This document shows positions 51,564-62,723 of a stretch of DNA of 64,000 bases, in pieces; position 1 is the first letter of the stretch; each line of letters opens with the position of its first letter. The stretch is from contig SHVS01000005.1 in the NCBI GenBank assembly GCA_009694135.1, forward strand, positions 25,017-89,016, given 5' to 3'. Position numbers and translations under genes: made by a program. The stretch is from Alphaproteobacteria bacterium (GTDB lineage Bacteria; Pseudomonadota; Alphaproteobacteria; UBA6615). The notes beneath the pieces are model-generated. The model was not told where the DNA came from. It made no database searches and was given only the letters and a program-made list of their open reading frames with translations.

Positions 51564-53477
51564 TCAATGCTGGATCGAGGCTTGGAAACGCGACGCCCGC
51601 GCACGGCGGAGCCCAGCGAGCGCCATCGCCACTAAACCCACGAGCAGCGGCACGGCCCAGATATTCAATGCCCGCAACCAGGATCCGAGCCGCTCGACGT
51701 CCTGGCGCAGCGCACGTTGCACGCCGCGCAGTTCCTGGCGCAAATCAAGCATATCGCTGCGAAATTTCTCGATTTCCTTTTGCTGCTCGGCCGTCAGTAA
51801 CACGCCGCCACGCTGCTCGCGCTGCTGCATTTCCTCGATCTTCGTCTGCGTGTCCTCGATTTTCTTTTGCAGCTCACGCTCCTTGGCGCGGAAACGAAGC
51901 TGGGCGTCCTCTTCCATCTGCTGCAGGACAACGAACGGACGCAACGACAGCCCGCGACCGCGCAAGCCAAGCAATCCCTCGCTGCCGGAAAGATTGTCGA
52001 GCGCTGCCATGAATAGATCGCCATTGTTGGCGATCTGACTGACGGAACGCTGGCCCATCATACTCTGCACCTGCACCCAGACCGCGTCGGTCAGCATATC
52101 GGCATCACCGAACAACAGCAGATTGAGCGGCGTCTTGCCCTCCTTCAGATGGGCGGCGCGGATATCCTCTTTCTCGACCGCTGCGGGCGGACCGTCGGGG
52201 AATGCGCTCTTGACCGGACCGGTCACGCGCGCCGCCAATACCATCGGCTGCCCGGTCGGTTGGAATTCGGCCAGAAGATCGCCGACATTGGGCATCGTTT
52301 GCACTTTGCCGGTAAGCACTTCCATCACGTCGGGCGTAGTGAGGATGATCGGCTCGATGCGCGTCGTGGCGCCAGGGCGCGGACGGATCGCGCCCGGCGA
52401 GCGCAGATTGATCCGCTGGATTCCAGCGGTGATCACGTCGTTGGCGTTCATGTTCTGCTTTTCGACCGTGATCCAGGCGATATAGGGGGCGACGATCGGC
52501 CGGCCCTTGTCGGTCGCCTGCACTTGGCGTCCCAGCTGCCGGTCGCCCACCACACGGTCCGGGGTCATGGACACGCCCCAAGAGGCGAGCAGCTTGTCGA
52601 TATCGGCGGCGGCGGTTTGTTTTGGCGCCCGGCCTGGCACCATGTTCACGTCGAGGATCTCGGCCACCGGATCGACGAAGGCCAAAACGCGCCCACCGCG
52701 CATGACGAACTGGTCGATGGCGTAGAGCGTCTTTTCGTCCTTGATCATCGGCTGGGCGAGCAGAAGGATCGAGGCATCGTCGGGGATAAGATCGACGGTT
52801 CCGCCCATCATGCGGATATCGTAAAGCTGCTGCGCCTGTTCGAGCACCACCCAAGGGCGGAAATTATTCTGCTGCGTGCCACGCAACGGCAGATCGCCGA
52901 TGACGGCCACGATTGGTTTCTCCGGATGGGACAAATTGTAAACCATCCGGGTCAGGTCGTATTCCAGAAAATCGGCGCGATCCGGCGACAGGAACGGGAT
53001 CGCATCCACGTCGTCGGTCGAATTCACGCCGGCCAGGCCGAAATAAACCTGGATCGACTCAGCGCCGATCGCAATCCCGCGCAATCCGTCGCCGACCGCG
53101 AGGTCCTCTTCCGGCGAGAACGGCTGCGGATCGTAACGCTCGACCTTGATCTTGTCGCCCGACAGGCGGGCGTATTGCTTGAGGAGTTCGTTCACCCGCT
53201 TCGATTGGGTCGATACGAAGGTGCCGAGCTTCTCGGCGTCCTTCGATTGGTAAAAGCGGATCGTGAGCGGCTCGTCGATATGCGCCAGCACGTCATAGGT
53301 GCCGCGCGACAGGGTGAACAACCGGTCCTCCGTCAGGTCGACGCGCGCCGAGCCGAGCGACAGATTGGCGGCAATGGTCACCGCCAAAAACAAGATCACC
53401 GACAGCACGATGCCGCCGGCGGCAAGCGTCGTCCGGTCGAGGCGTTCGATCCTTGCGAGCAGCTCATTCATGCTCAT
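51564..53477 (-). CDS. GldG-like ABC-2 auxiliary protein
   Basis: The start is set at ATG 53477 (MSMNELLARIERLDRTTLAA), which overlaps the permease stop by 4 bases; the track ORF is falsely extended by 141 residues. The 637-residue protein has an N-terminal membrane helix, a large periplasmic GldG/IFT52-like domain (DLTEDRLFTLSRGTYDVLAHIDEPLTIRFY; ADFLEYDLTRMVYNLSHPEKPIVAVIGDLP), a charged coiled coil near residues 520-590, and a C-terminal helix. The role is inferred from gliding-motility ABC systems. Confidence 0.9.
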   Translation of the reverse strand: MSMNELLARIERLDRTTLAAGGIVLSVILFLAVTIAANLSLGSARVDLTEDRLFTLSRGTYDVLAHIDEPLTIRFYQSKDAEKLGTFVSTQSKRVNELLKQYARLSGDKIKVERYDPQPFSPEEDLAVGDGLRGIAIGAESIQVYFGLAGVNSTDDVDAIPFLSPDRADFLEYDLTRMVYNLSHPEKPIVAVIGDLPLRGTQQNNFRPWVVLEQAQQLYDIRMMGGTVDLIPDDASILLLAQPMIKDEKTLYAIDQFVMRGGRVLAFVDPVAEILDVNMVPGRAPKQTAAADIDKLLASWGVSMTPDRVVGDRQLGRQVQATDKGRPIVAPYIAWITVEKQNMNANDVITAGIQRINLRSPGAIRPRPGATTRIEPIILTTPDVMEVLTGKVQTMPNVGDLLAEFQPTGQPMVLAARVTGPVKSAFPDGPPAAVEKEDIRAAHLKEGKTPLNLLLFGDADMLTDAVWVQVQSMMGQRSVSQIANNGDLFMAALDNLSGSEGLLGLRGRGLSLRPFVVLQQMEEDAQLRFRAKERELQKKIEDTQTKIEEMQQREQRGGVLLTAEQQKEIEKFRSDMLDLRQELRGVQRALRQDVERLGSWLRALNIWAVPLLVGLVAMALAGLRRARASRFQASIQH

Positions 53478-54223
53478 TGACCCTTCTTCATCTCGACGAT
53501 GGCGGTGTTGATCACCAGGCTGACCCCGATCAGCGAAAGAAAGTAAACGACCGCGCGCGTGTCGATCACGCCCTCGGTCAGATCGAAGAAATTGGTGAGG
53601 AAGCTGATCTGCGCCACGGCGCGCACGAACAGCTCGGGCGCCCAGGAGCGGAAGAACGACTGCACCATTTCCAGCCCGCTCATCAGGAACATAAAACACA
53701 CGGCCGCGGACAGTACGAAGGCGATCACCTGGTTCTTGGTCGTGGCCGAAACGCAGGCGCTGATGGCAAGGAAGCTCCCAGCCATCAGCCAGGAGCCGAA
53801 ATAGGCGGCGAGGATCAACCCGTTGTCCGGATCGCCCAGGTAGTTGACCGTGATCCAGATCGGGAAGGTCAGCACCAGCGCGATGCCGGCGAACAGCCAT
53901 GCGGCCAGAAACTTTCCGCCGACTGCCTCGCTGGTTCGGACCGGCAGCGTCATCAGGAACTCAATCGTCCCCGACTTGCGCTCCTCCGCCCACAGCCGCA
54001 TGCCGAGCGCCGGGATGAGGAACAGATACAGCCAAGGGTGGAAATTGAAGAACGCCTGCAGATCAGCGCGACCGCCTTCGAGGAAACCACCGACATAGAA
54101 GGTCACGCTTCCAGCGAGCGCCAGGAAGATGACGATGAATACATAGGCCAGCGGCGACGAGAAATACGCAGAAAGCTCGCGCTTACAGATGACCCAGACA
54201 TTACGCATGGGGCGTTCCTCCAC
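53474..54223 (-). CDS. ABC-2 transporter permease
   Basis: This is a 249-residue six-helix membrane protein of the ABC-2/GldF type. It has MRNVWVICKRELSAYFSSPLAYVFIVIFLALAGSVTFYVGGFLEG at the N-terminus and PALGMRLWAEERKSGTIEFLMTLPVRTSEAVGGKFLAAW, the conserved coupling segment. It pairs with the ATPase upstream (24-base gap) and the GldG-like protein downstream (overlap). The substrate is unknown; related sets act in gliding, polysaccharide or surface functions. Confidence 0.92.
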   Translation of the reverse strand: MEERPMRNVWVICKRELSAYFSSPLAYVFIVIFLALAGSVTFYVGGFLEGGRADLQAFFNFHPWLYLFLIPALGMRLWAEERKSGTIEFLMTLPVRTSEAVGGKFLAAWLFAGIALVLTFPIWITVNYLGDPDNGLILAAYFGSWLMAGSFLAISACVSATTKNQVIAFVLSAAVCFMFLMSGLEMVQSFFRSWAPELFVRAVAQISFLTNFFDLTEGVIDTRAVVYFLSLIGVSLVINTAIVEMKKGQ

Positions 54224-54247
54224 AGGAGGCGACGGCGAAATGCATGC

Positions 54248-55207
54248 TTACGCCTCCTTGTTGCGCGATTTGGACGTCAGCTTGCGGAACACATCGTCCA
54301 GCCGCCCATGCTCGACATGGATCTGCTGTAGCGTGACCCCGGCCTTGCTCACCGCCTGATGCACGGTCGAGAGAATATCGGCGCCGCCAGCCGACAGCGC
54401 GCGTAGCTGTGCGGTGCCGTTCCACTGCCCGATGCGCTCGACCTTGACGACATAGGCCATGCCGCTCAGCACCTTTTCCGCCTTTTCGGCATCGGCGGTC
54501 GGCATGCGCATCACCACGGCGTTATGGTAGGCGGAGCGCGTTTCGAGCTGCCCCGGCTGGGCGTCGGCCATGACTTTGCCGTCGCCGATGATGATCACGC
54601 GCGAGCAGACGGCATCCACCTCTTCGAGAATGTGGGTCGAAATGATGATCGCCTTATTCTTCGCCATCTGCTGCAGCAGGTTGCGAACCTGAAACTTCTG
54701 ATTGGGGTCGAGGCCGTCGGTCGGCTCGTCGAGGATCAAGACTTCCGGGTCGTGCAGGATCGACTGCGCCAGGCTTACGCGACGTTTGAAGCCCTTCGAC
54801 AGGGTTTCAATCGGGCGTTGCAACACCGATTGAAGTTCGAGCCTTTCGACCGAGGTCTGAATCAACTTGTCGCGCTTGGCGCCGGTGATCCCGCGCAGCC
54901 CGGCGGCGAAGCGCATCAGGCCGAGCGGAGTCAGGTCGCCATAGGCCGGCGCGCCTTCCGGCAGGTAGCCAAGCCTGCGCTGCACATCGATCGTCTGCCT
55001 GGTGATGTCGTAACCGCATACCGTCGCCGAACCGGAGGTCGGGGTCAGATAGCCGGCGAGCATTTTCATGGTCGTGGACTTGCCGGCGCCGTTCGGACCG
55101 AGGAACCCGAGAACTTCGCCGCGCTTGACAGAGAAGGTCACGCCCTCGACCGCCTTGACCGGGCCGAAATACTTGGTCAAGCCGCGAATATCGACCAGCG
55201 TGTCCAT
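54248..55207 (-). CDS. ABC transporter ATP-binding protein (GldA-like)
   Basis: The start is set at ATG 55207 (MDTLVDIRGLTKYFGPVKAV), giving 319 residues. Walker A is GPNGAGKSTTMKMLAG, the signature is LSKGFKRRVSLAQSILHDP, and Walker B is LILDEPTDGLDPNQ, followed by ISTHILEEVDAV. A C-terminal ~90-residue domain typical of ABC-2 exporters follows. It is the first gene of the ATPase-permease-GldG-DUF4340 operon, whose promoter should lie in the long upstream gap. Confidence 0.94.
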   Translation of the reverse strand: MDTLVDIRGLTKYFGPVKAVEGVTFSVKRGEVLGFLGPNGAGKSTTMKMLAGYLTPTSGSATVCGYDITRQTIDVQRRLGYLPEGAPAYGDLTPLGLMRFAAGLRGITGAKRDKLIQTSVERLELQSVLQRPIETLSKGFKRRVSLAQSILHDPEVLILDEPTDGLDPNQKFQVRNLLQQMAKNKAIIISTHILEEVDAVCSRVIIIGDGKVMADAQPGQLETRSAYHNAVVMRMPTADAEKAEKVLSGMAYVVKVERIGQWNGTAQLRALSAGGADILSTVHQAVSKAGVTLQQIHVEHGRLDDVFRKLTSKSRNKEA

Positions 55208-55777
55208 AGTCTGGCTCCATTCCTTCGTAACGTCCGGCCACCGGTGCGCATCGCACCAAGCCGCCGTTACAACAAAAGATCTTGACCCGCAGGCTTGACG
55301 CCGGGCCGAGGTTGGCCGAGCGATCCCTGCCACCCCTTTGCCGGGCGGCTGCCGGGCGCGGGCGATTTTGTCCACTACGGCAGGAATTTCAAGGGGAATG
55401 CGCAGACGGCGGATTTAAAGCCTCAAGCCGGCGACTCGGGACGGCCCTGCCCGGCGGCGTTTCGCCAAGGCCACGGCGGCTGTCCCGTCGCCCACGGTAT
55501 CGGGTGCATCGCGGCATAAATTTTCAATTCGCCGTGACCTGCGAGAGGCAGGGCGGCGCGCTTGGCCCCAAAATGGCGGGTTACCGAATTCCTACCGCGC
55601 CAATCGGGACGTCAAATCCGAGCGGGCCAGGACTATGCCGTCTTTGCTTCCTCTGCCCTCATCCCGAGCCATTCGCGTCGATTCCCATGGCATGCGTATG
55701 ATGATCCTCACCGAACATTGGCGGATACGGGCCGGCGATGGCAACATTCGCTCGTTTCGAGAAGGGAGTATGCGGCG
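55208..55777. other. 570-base region without a convincing gene
   Basis: This lies between two divergent units. It should hold the promoter for the ABC operon on the minus strand. A small palindrome GGTGCG-CAT-CGCACC lies close to the start of that operon. A TTG-initiated 74-codon frame (55295-55519) is open but unsupported. No RNA gene, repeat family or transposon end is recognised. Confidence 0.5.
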
Positions 55778-56638
55778 ATGCTTTCAGGCGACGTGCTCCA
55801 AGAATTGCTGCGGCCATCCGCCGTCCAGGAAATCCAAGTCACGACCGCCTGGCCATCGCTTTCGGTCAAATCCAAGCTGCAAATAATTCAGGCTTCACAG
55901 CGCGGTTCATGGGCATTGACACCTAGCTACCTGACCAAGCTCGCGCTCGACGATCCGCACCCAATCGTCCGGTTCTGGGCATTGCGCTACGCGGCGCTTT
56001 CTGAACGGCCTTCTGAAGTGCCCGCGCCAGGCTCGCCCATGTATCAGCTATTCACGCCGCCAAGCGAGGAGGAGCTTGAGCTTACGCGGCGCGCGCGGAG
56101 CGATGGCGACAAATTGGTGCGTGCGATGGCCGAAACAAAAGGCTTTGATACGACGACGAGCGAGGATGCTCAGCTCAGACGCTTTCTTGGACTCCGCTAT
56201 AGCGGGTCAGTGCGACCACACCTTTCCGAATTTCTCGACGCAATCGAGGCGATGATTGACTCAGATTCCATATCTGATGAGGATCTTGCCTGGTGCCTCT
56301 ACGAGCTTTTTCACTCTCCGCGACTCGAAGAGATATCCTCCGACAAAATGTCGGCTCAACTTGGCGAACACGCTATGAACGTAAATTTAGTTTGCCGCAT
56401 ATGGCGTCTCGCAAAAAAGGCTCCGCCCACCACCCTGAATCGGATTTTGTATGACGCACCGTGGCGTGTCGGAGGTATCAATGTAATGGCCGAAGTCTTT
56501 CCCGAATTACCGCTGCCGGTTCAGAAAATGCTGCTTTCGCAACATCGGTGGGATGTCGGGGAACTCGTGAACCTTGTCAAGAGTCGGCCAGAACTTTTCT
56601 CGGCCGATCTGTATGATGAATTGGAACAAACAGAATAA
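55778..56638 (+). CDS. Hypothetical protein, possibly helical-repeat, of foreign base composition
   Basis: The start is set at ATG 55778 (MLSGDVLQELLRPSAVQEIQ), giving 286 residues; the track ORF starts 216 bases earlier without support. The protein is mostly helical and soluble. LALDDPHPIVRFWALRYAALSE near residue 55 resembles a HEAT-like repeat, and no signal or membrane segment is seen. From about 56150 the codons are clearly richer in A and T than in neighbouring genes, suggesting acquisition. It precedes hicBA on the same strand. The function is unknown. Confidence 0.7.
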   Translation: MLSGDVLQELLRPSAVQEIQVTTAWPSLSVKSKLQIIQASQRGSWALTPSYLTKLALDDPHPIVRFWALRYAALSERPSEVPAPGSPMYQLFTPPSEEELELTRRARSDGDKLVRAMAETKGFDTTTSEDAQLRRFLGLRYSGSVRPHLSEFLDAIEAMIDSDSISDEDLAWCLYELFHSPRLEEISSDKMSAQLGEHAMNVNLVCRIWRLAKKAPPTTLNRILYDAPWRVGGINVMAEVFPELPLPVQKMLLSQHRWDVGELVNLVKSRPELFSADLYDELEQTE

Positions 56639-56859
56639 AGTTAGCGTGGAATGTTGCTCTGTTAAAGTGGCCAACGCCCCCACGAACGTTCTGTCGCGGA
56701 TGCCGCGCCGACATTAGTCGCGCCGTACGGTTGAGGTCGAGCCCTTTGCCGACGGCCCGCGCAATGCCGGCGTGCCGGATTAGCGTTTCGCAACCGATTT
56801 CCGCTAATGTTCCAGGCGCGGCGGGATCGACGCTCATTCAAGTGGAAGAAGGTCAAGGC

Positions 56860-57075
56860 ATGCCCAGGCAATTCGATGTGATCGTGGAGCGCGACGCCGA
56901 CGGCTGGCTCGTCGCCTCGGTACCCGCTCTGCCCGGCTGTCACACGCAGGCAAAGTCGCTCGACAAGCTGATGGTCCGCATCCGCGAAGCGGCCGAGCTG
57001 TGCATGGCAGCCGAGGGTCGGGAAGCGAGCGATCTGGAATTCGTCGGCATCCAGCGCATGATCGTAGAGGCATGA
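56860..57075 (+). CDS. hicB: HicB-type antitoxin
   Basis: The start is placed at ATG 56860 (MPRQFDVIVERDADGWLVAS), giving 71 residues, after AGGTCAAGGC. The short HicB-like fold has VIVERDADGWLVASVPALPGCHTQAKSLDKLMVRIREAAELCM, which lacks a DNA-binding tail. It neutralises the HicA mRNA interferase. The stop overlaps the hicA start by 4 bases. The antitoxin comes first here, an order seen in some hic loci. Confidence 0.88.
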   Translation: MPRQFDVIVERDADGWLVASVPALPGCHTQAKSLDKLMVRIREAAELCMAAEGREASDLEFVGIQRMIVEA

Positions 57076-57296
57076 CACGGCGGCCCGTCCTTACCGGCAA
57101 GGAGCTGATCGCCGCGCTCGGACGCGCCGGTTTCGCCGCCATCCGCAGCAAGGGCAGCCACCGCTTTCTTCGTCATCCCGACGGGAGGGCGACGGTCGTG
57201 CCAGTACACGCCGGGGAAGCCCTTGGGCCGGGCCTGTTGAGCAAGATTCTGCGCGATTGCGACCTGACGAAGGAAGAGCTCGACCGACTTCGTTAG
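57072..57296 (+). CDS. hicA: HicA-type toxin (mRNA interferase)
   Basis: The start is placed at ATG 57072, overlapping the hicB stop. The 74-residue protein has the double-stranded-RNA-binding-like HicA fold: LTGKELIAALGRAGFAAIRSKGSHRFLRHPDGRATVVPVH. The catalytic His is in KGSHRF, and the C-terminal LGPGLLSKILRDCDLTKEEL is typical. It cleaves mRNA when free. It converges with the broken gcdH gene 20 bases downstream. Confidence 0.92.
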   Translation: MTRRPVLTGKELIAALGRAGFAAIRSKGSHRFLRHPDGRATVVPVHAGEALGPGLLSKILRDCDLTKEELDRLR

Positions 57297-57316
57297 TCGT
57301 GTCTCTACTGCCCCCC

Positions 57317-58495
<1,179 letters not shown>

Positions 58496-58535
58496 GTAGC
58501 CCCCAGACTCGTAGTCCAGGGCCGAGACTAGCAGA

Positions 58536-59732
58536 TCAAGCGGCGGCCGGGCGCGCGGCGCCGCGTTCCAGATAAAATGGGCCAACCAGGGCGGCGAGCG
58601 AGACAAGGGCGCACAGCACCATCGCCACGGTCATCGGCGTTGGCGTCCCGTCATCAAGCATGCCGACAATCTGCACTACGATTGCGCCAGTCATCATCTG
58701 CATGAAGGCCATCAGGCCCGATGCCGCGCCCGCCGCCCTCGGATTGACGTTGATCGCGCCGGCCATGGAATTGGGGCCGGACAACCCGCTGGCGGAGGCA
58801 AGCAGCATGGCTGGGGCAAAGACACTCCACGGCGTCGGCCAGATGGCGACCAAAATCTCCAGGGCGAGTGTCCCGATCAGGGACAATACGGCGCCGGCCA
58901 AAACCATGCGCTTCACCCCGACGCGCTGCGAGATGCGCGCGGCGACGAAATTGCCGCCCATGAAGGCGACCGAGATCAGCATGAAATAGAGGCCATATTC
59001 CACCGTCGTCACGCCCATGAGCGAGATCACGATATGCGGCGCGGTGGAGGCAAAGGTGAAAAACACCGCCATCGAACAGGCGCCTTGCACGGAATAGCCG
59101 GTGAAAGTCGGCGAGCGCAGCAACGCGGCAAAGCTCGCGAGCAGTCCGGCCAATCCAGGCAACGGGGTCGTTTCCCGATGCGTCTCCGGCAGGCGCAGCG
59201 CCAGCAGCAGCGCCCCAACCCCGGCGACGCCGAGAAAGCCAAAGATCGCTCGCCAGCCAAAATAGTGCGTGATCGCTCCGCCGATGGTCGGCGCCAGCAT
59301 CGGCGCGACCACCATCGCCATGATCAGATAGGCGAGCACGCTCGCCACCTGGTCGCGCTCGAACACGTCGCGCACGATGGCGCGGGTCAGCACGATGCCC
59401 GCAGCGCCGCCGGCCGCCTGCACTGCTCGGCCAATGATCAGCGTCACGATATCCGGCGCGAAAGTGCACAGCGCGCTGCCGATCAAGAAAAACACCAGCC
59501 CGACCAGCATCACCGGCTTGCGACCGAAGCGGTCCGAATAGGGGCCATAGAAGAGCGTCGCGAGAGCGATCGACGCCATTGAAACGCTCACCGTGAGCTG
59601 CGCCACGGCCAGCGAGACGCCGAAGCTTTCCTGAATATTGGGCAGCGCCGGCATGAAAATCTGCATCGCCAGCGGCGCGATAGCGGTCACGATCACGAGC
59701 GTGAACAGGAACAGGGGGGATATCTTCCCCAT
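58536..59732 (-). CDS. MFS multidrug efflux transporter, Bcr/CflA family
   Basis: The start is set at ATG 59732 ([20 protein letters not shown]), giving 398 residues and 12 helices; the track adds 13 residues. Signatures are [30 protein letters not shown] at helix 1, [28 protein letters not shown] (MFS loop motif), and [29 protein letters not shown], characteristic of Bcr/CflA drug:proton antiporters. The drug range is unknown. It lies 40 bases upstream of gcdH on the same strand. Confidence 0.92.
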   Translation of the reverse strand: MGKISPLFLFTLVIVTAIAPLAMQIFMPALPNIQESFGVSLAVAQLTVSVSMASIALATLFYGPYSDRFGRKPVMLVGLVFFLIGSALCTFAPDIVTLIIGRAVQAAGGAAGIVLTRAIVRDVFERDQVASVLAYLIMAMVVAPMLAPTIGGAITHYFGWRAIFGFLGVAGVGALLLALRLPETHRETTPLPGLAGLLASFAALLRSPTFTGYSVQGACSMAVFFTFASTAPHIVISLMGVTTVEYGLYFMLISVAFMGGNFVAARISQRVGVKRMVLAGAVLSLIGTLALEILVAIWPTPWSVFAPAMLLASASGLSGPNSMAGAINVNPRAAGAASGLMAFMQMMTGAIVVQIVGMLDDGTPTPMTVAMVLCALVSLAALVGPFYLERGAARPAAA

Positions 59733-59864
59733 ATGCGGGCGCCTCCAATGGGAGTGAGAGACTCGCTGCACGTGGCGCGGCGAGCCGACGCGGCAGCTTA
59801 CCCAATTGGCGGGGGATTTCTATTGCGAAAAGCTCACGCGCGCGTGACCCGGCAAATGAATTGG

Positions 59865-61793
59865 TCAGCGCTTCGGTGCGGTGCTTTCCTTGTCACGCAC
59901 GCGCGCCGCAGGCGGCATCGGCGACCCGGCTCCGGCCAGATTGCGCTCCACATAGTCAGCCAACTGCTCCAGACAAGGCGCGATATCCAAGGTGTTCGTA
60001 TCGACGACCATCTCCGGCGCGGTCGGCGCCTCATAGGGCGCATCGATGCCGGTGAAATCGGCGATCTCGCCCGCGCGTGCGCGCTTGTACAGGCCCTTGG
60101 GGTCGCGCGTTTCGCAAGTGGACAGGGACGCCTGCACATAAATCTCGTGGAAGGATGTGCCGGCGGCGGCGCGCGCCCGGTCGCGGTCGGCCTGGTAAGG
60201 CGATATGAACGCGGTAATGCAGATGAAGCCGGCATCGGCGAAGAGCGCCGCCGCCTCGCCCACGCGGCGGATGTTCTCGGCGCGGTCGGTCGGCGAGAAG
60301 CTGAGGTTGGTGTTGAGCCCGGCGCGCACATTGTCGCCGTCCAGCACATAGACGTGAAAGCCGCGCTGGAACAGTACCTGCTCCAGCCCCATGGCGAGCG
60401 TCGATTTGCCGGCGCCGGACAAGCCGGTGAGCCATAACACCGCGCCCCGATGGCCATTGCGTTTTTCGCGCACATCGCGCGGCACACGATGCTCGACGGC
60501 GAACAGGTTGCTGGACCGCACCGTTAGAGCCTGACGCTGGTCGGGGTAGCCCTCCATCGAGATCACGCCGCCGGCGACCGTGTCGTAACCGTCGATCAGG
60601 ACAAAGCGCCCGGTGCGCGCGATCGAACGATACTCGTCGAGCGCCAGCGGCTTGCCATCGCGCGCCCGTAGCACGACCTCGGCCACGGCATTGCGCTCGA
60701 CGCGCTCGCCTTTGCGCCGTTCCAGCGTATCGGTATCGACAATGCGCTCGATCGCCTGCACGATCACCGGCGCCTCGCGCGTGCCGAGCTTGAGTTTGTA
60801 GACCTTGCCGGGTTCCATCGGCTCGGCCCCGAGCCAGAACAGGTTCGAGCGGAAAACCGTGGTGAGCATCGGCGGGCGATCTTCGTGGCTCGCGATCTCG
60901 CCGCGTTCGACGAAGATCTGCTCATCGAGCGTGAACCCAACCGACTGGCCGGCGCGCACCTCAACGGGCATAGGCGCGTGCCAGGCTTCGATCGTCTTCA
61001 CGCGCGCGCTGCGGCCCGAGGGCGAAAACAGAAGTTTATCGCCGACGCGCAAAATGCCGGACTCGATCCGCCCAGCGAAGATGCGACGCGCGTCGAAGCG
61101 ATAAACATCTTGGATGGGCAGCCGCAGCGGTCCTTCGACCGGCACGGTCAGAGCCTGGAAGCGCTCCAGCGCGGCGACAATCGTCGGCCCCTGGTACCAC
61201 GGCATAGAACTCGCGGCGGTCGCGACGTTATCGCCATCGCGCGCCGAGATCGGAATGACATAGGCCGGCGTCACGCCGATCTCGCCCAAGTAGCGGGTGA
61301 TCTCGTTTTCGACCTCGGCGAAGCGCTCGCGGCTGTGGCCGACCAGGTCCATCTTGTTGATGACTACCGCCAATTGGCGGATGCCGAGCAAATGCAGCAG
61401 ATAGCCGTGGCGGCGGGTCTGCTCGCGCACGCCCTCGCGTGCATCGACCACCAGAAGCGCCCCATCGGCCGCGGCCGCGCCGCTCACCATGTTTTTGAGA
61501 AATTCGCGATGGCCGGGCGCGTCGATGATCACGATGTCGCGCGTCGCGGTGCGGAACCAAATCTGCGTCGTGTCGATGGTGACGTTCTGGTCGCGCTCGG
61601 CCTGCATGGCATCGAGCAGAAATGACCATTCCAGCGCCATGCCGCGGCGCTCGGACATGGCCTTGATTTCCTCCATCTTGCCGGGAGGCAGCGAGCCGGT
61701 GTCGTACAGCAGACGACCGATCAATGTCGATTTGCCATGATCCACATGGCCCACAACAACGATCTTGAGCAATCCGCCGGATGCTTGGGCCAT
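59865..61793 (-). CDS. cysNC: Bifunctional sulfate adenylyltransferase subunit 1 / APS kinase (CysNC)
   Basis: This is a 642-residue fusion. The N-terminal GTPase (about residues 8-440) has [39 protein letters not shown] and NKMDLVGHS; it drives ATP sulfurylase with CysD. The C-terminal APS kinase has [46 protein letters not shown] and [25 protein letters not shown]. It makes PAPS for sulfate assimilation or sulfation. It follows cysD by 9 bases. Confidence 0.96.
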   Translation of the reverse strand: MAQASGGLLKIVVVGHVDHGKSTLIGRLLYDTGSLPPGKMEEIKAMSERRGMALEWSFLLDAMQAERDQNVTIDTTQIWFRTATRDIVIIDAPGHREFLKNMVSGAAAADGALLVVDAREGVREQTRRHGYLLHLLGIRQLAVVINKMDLVGHSRERFAEVENEITRYLGEIGVTPAYVIPISARDGDNVATAASSMPWYQGPTIVAALERFQALTVPVEGPLRLPIQDVYRFDARRIFAGRIESGILRVGDKLLFSPSGRSARVKTIEAWHAPMPVEVRAGQSVGFTLDEQIFVERGEIASHEDRPPMLTTVFRSNLFWLGAEPMEPGKVYKLKLGTREAPVIVQAIERIVDTDTLERRKGERVERNAVAEVVLRARDGKPLALDEYRSIARTGRFVLIDGYDTVAGGVISMEGYPDQRQALTVRSSNLFAVEHRVPRDVREKRNGHRGAVLWLTGLSGAGKSTLAMGLEQVLFQRGFHVYVLDGDNVRAGLNTNLSFSPTDRAENIRRVGEAAALFADAGFICITAFISPYQADRDRARAAAGTSFHEIYVQASLSTCETRDPKGLYKRARAGEIADFTGIDAPYEAPTAPEMVVDTNTLDIAPCLEQLADYVERNLAGAGSPMPPAARVRDKESTAPKR

Positions 61794-61802
61794 GGGTCCC
61801 GC

Positions 61803-62597
61803 CTACATGTAACCGGCGGCGCGCAGACGCTCGAAGGCGTCTTCGTGCTCATGGTCCATGGCGCGCCCGGCCCGCTCCGAAGTGCGGGTGCTGGCAAGCT
61901 CTTCGATAATATCGTCGATCGTGGCGGCATTGGAGTCGATCGGCGAGGTGATGTCCTGGTCGCCGAGCGAACGATAACGTTTGCCATTGCGGGCAAAATA
62001 GAGCGGCACGATCGGGATCTCCTCGCGGCGGATGTAGTGCCAGATATCCAGCTCGGTCCAGTGCAGCAGCGGATGGATGCGGATATGCATTCCCGGCGGG
62101 AAATCAGTTTTGTACTGGTCCCAGAACTCGGGCGGCTGGTCCTTCACATCCCAGTGGCCAGTCAGCCCGCGCGGGCTGAACACGCGCTCCTTGGCGCGCA
62201 TCGCCTGCTCGTCGCGCCGGATGCCGGCGATGATCCCCTGGTAGCCGTGCTTTTCGATCAACGCCTTGAGTCCGTCGGTCTTGCGCGCCGCCGAACGCGC
62301 CGCCGGCGGCAGCGACGGGTCGATGGCCTCGATCGGCGGGCAGTCGCCGACGACCAGATTCAACCCCCATTCGCGCGCATAGCGGGTGCGGAAGTCGTAC
62401 ATCTCCTTGAATTTCTTGCCGGTATCGACATGCACGCACGGAAACGGCACGCGGCCGAAGAACGCCTTCTTCGCCAGCCAGACGATGACGTTGGAATCCT
62501 TGCCCATCGACCACAGCATCGCCAAGGGGTCGATACGGTTGTAGGCTTCGCGCAGGATATAGACCGACTGTGCCTCGAGTTCGTCCAAACGCTGCAT
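61803..62597 (-). CDS. cysD: Sulfate adenylyltransferase subunit 2
   Basis: CysD is the ATP-PP-loop subunit that makes adenylyl sulfate with CysN. The 264-residue ORF is short but complete for alphaproteobacterial forms. Signatures are LEAQSVYILREAYNRIDPLAMLWSMGKDSNVIVWLAKKAFFGR, HVDTGKKFKEMYDFRTRYA and the C-terminal SLGDQDITSPIDSNAATIDDIIEELASTRTSERAGRAMDHE. It is first in the cysD-cysNC operon; a strong inverted repeat lies upstream. Confidence 0.96.
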   Translation of the reverse strand: MQRLDELEAQSVYILREAYNRIDPLAMLWSMGKDSNVIVWLAKKAFFGRVPFPCVHVDTGKKFKEMYDFRTRYAREWGLNLVVGDCPPIEAIDPSLPPAARSAARKTDGLKALIEKHGYQGIIAGIRRDEQAMRAKERVFSPRGLTGHWDVKDQPPEFWDQYKTDFPPGMHIRIHPLLHWTELDIWHYIRREEIPIVPLYFARNGKRYRSLGDQDITSPIDSNAATIDDIIEELASTRTSERAGRAMDHEHEDAFERLRAAGYM

Positions 62598-62671
62598 GGG
62601 CGATATCTGTCCTACGGTCGATACGGGGGGCGGAGCGGACTATAGTCTTGCCGCAATCCCGGGCAAGCGCC

Positions 62672-62706
62672 ATGCGCGCGGGCGGCATTATGCCGCCCGC
62701 GCGCAT
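62672..62706. repeat. Perfect 16-base inverted repeat between cysD and the sensor kinase
   Basis: ATGCGCGCGGGCGGCA and TGCCGCCCGCGCGCAT flank a 3-base TTA centre. It lies between divergent genes, about 75 bases from the cysD start and 17 bases before the most upstream kinase start. No T run follows in either direction, so it is not a standard terminator. An operator or an RNA hairpin is possible. Confidence 0.8.
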
Positions 62707-62723
62707 TCCACGGCTGGAATTTC

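Noticed and set aside
51564-53900. 778-residue version of the GldG-like ORF
   Set aside because: The first 141 residues lie within the permease gene in another frame; MSMNELLARIERLDR at 53477 is the natural start.
55295-55519. 74-codon TTG-started ORF with Cys-rich end (CPVAHGIGCIAA), considered as a peptide precursor
   Set aside because: There is no good ribosome site, no neighbouring maturation enzyme and no recognised family; it may be a chance open frame.
56577-56837. 86-codon minus-strand ORF before hicB
   Set aside because: It overlaps the 3' end of the hypothetical gene and has no recognisable family; it could be a remnant but cannot be supported.
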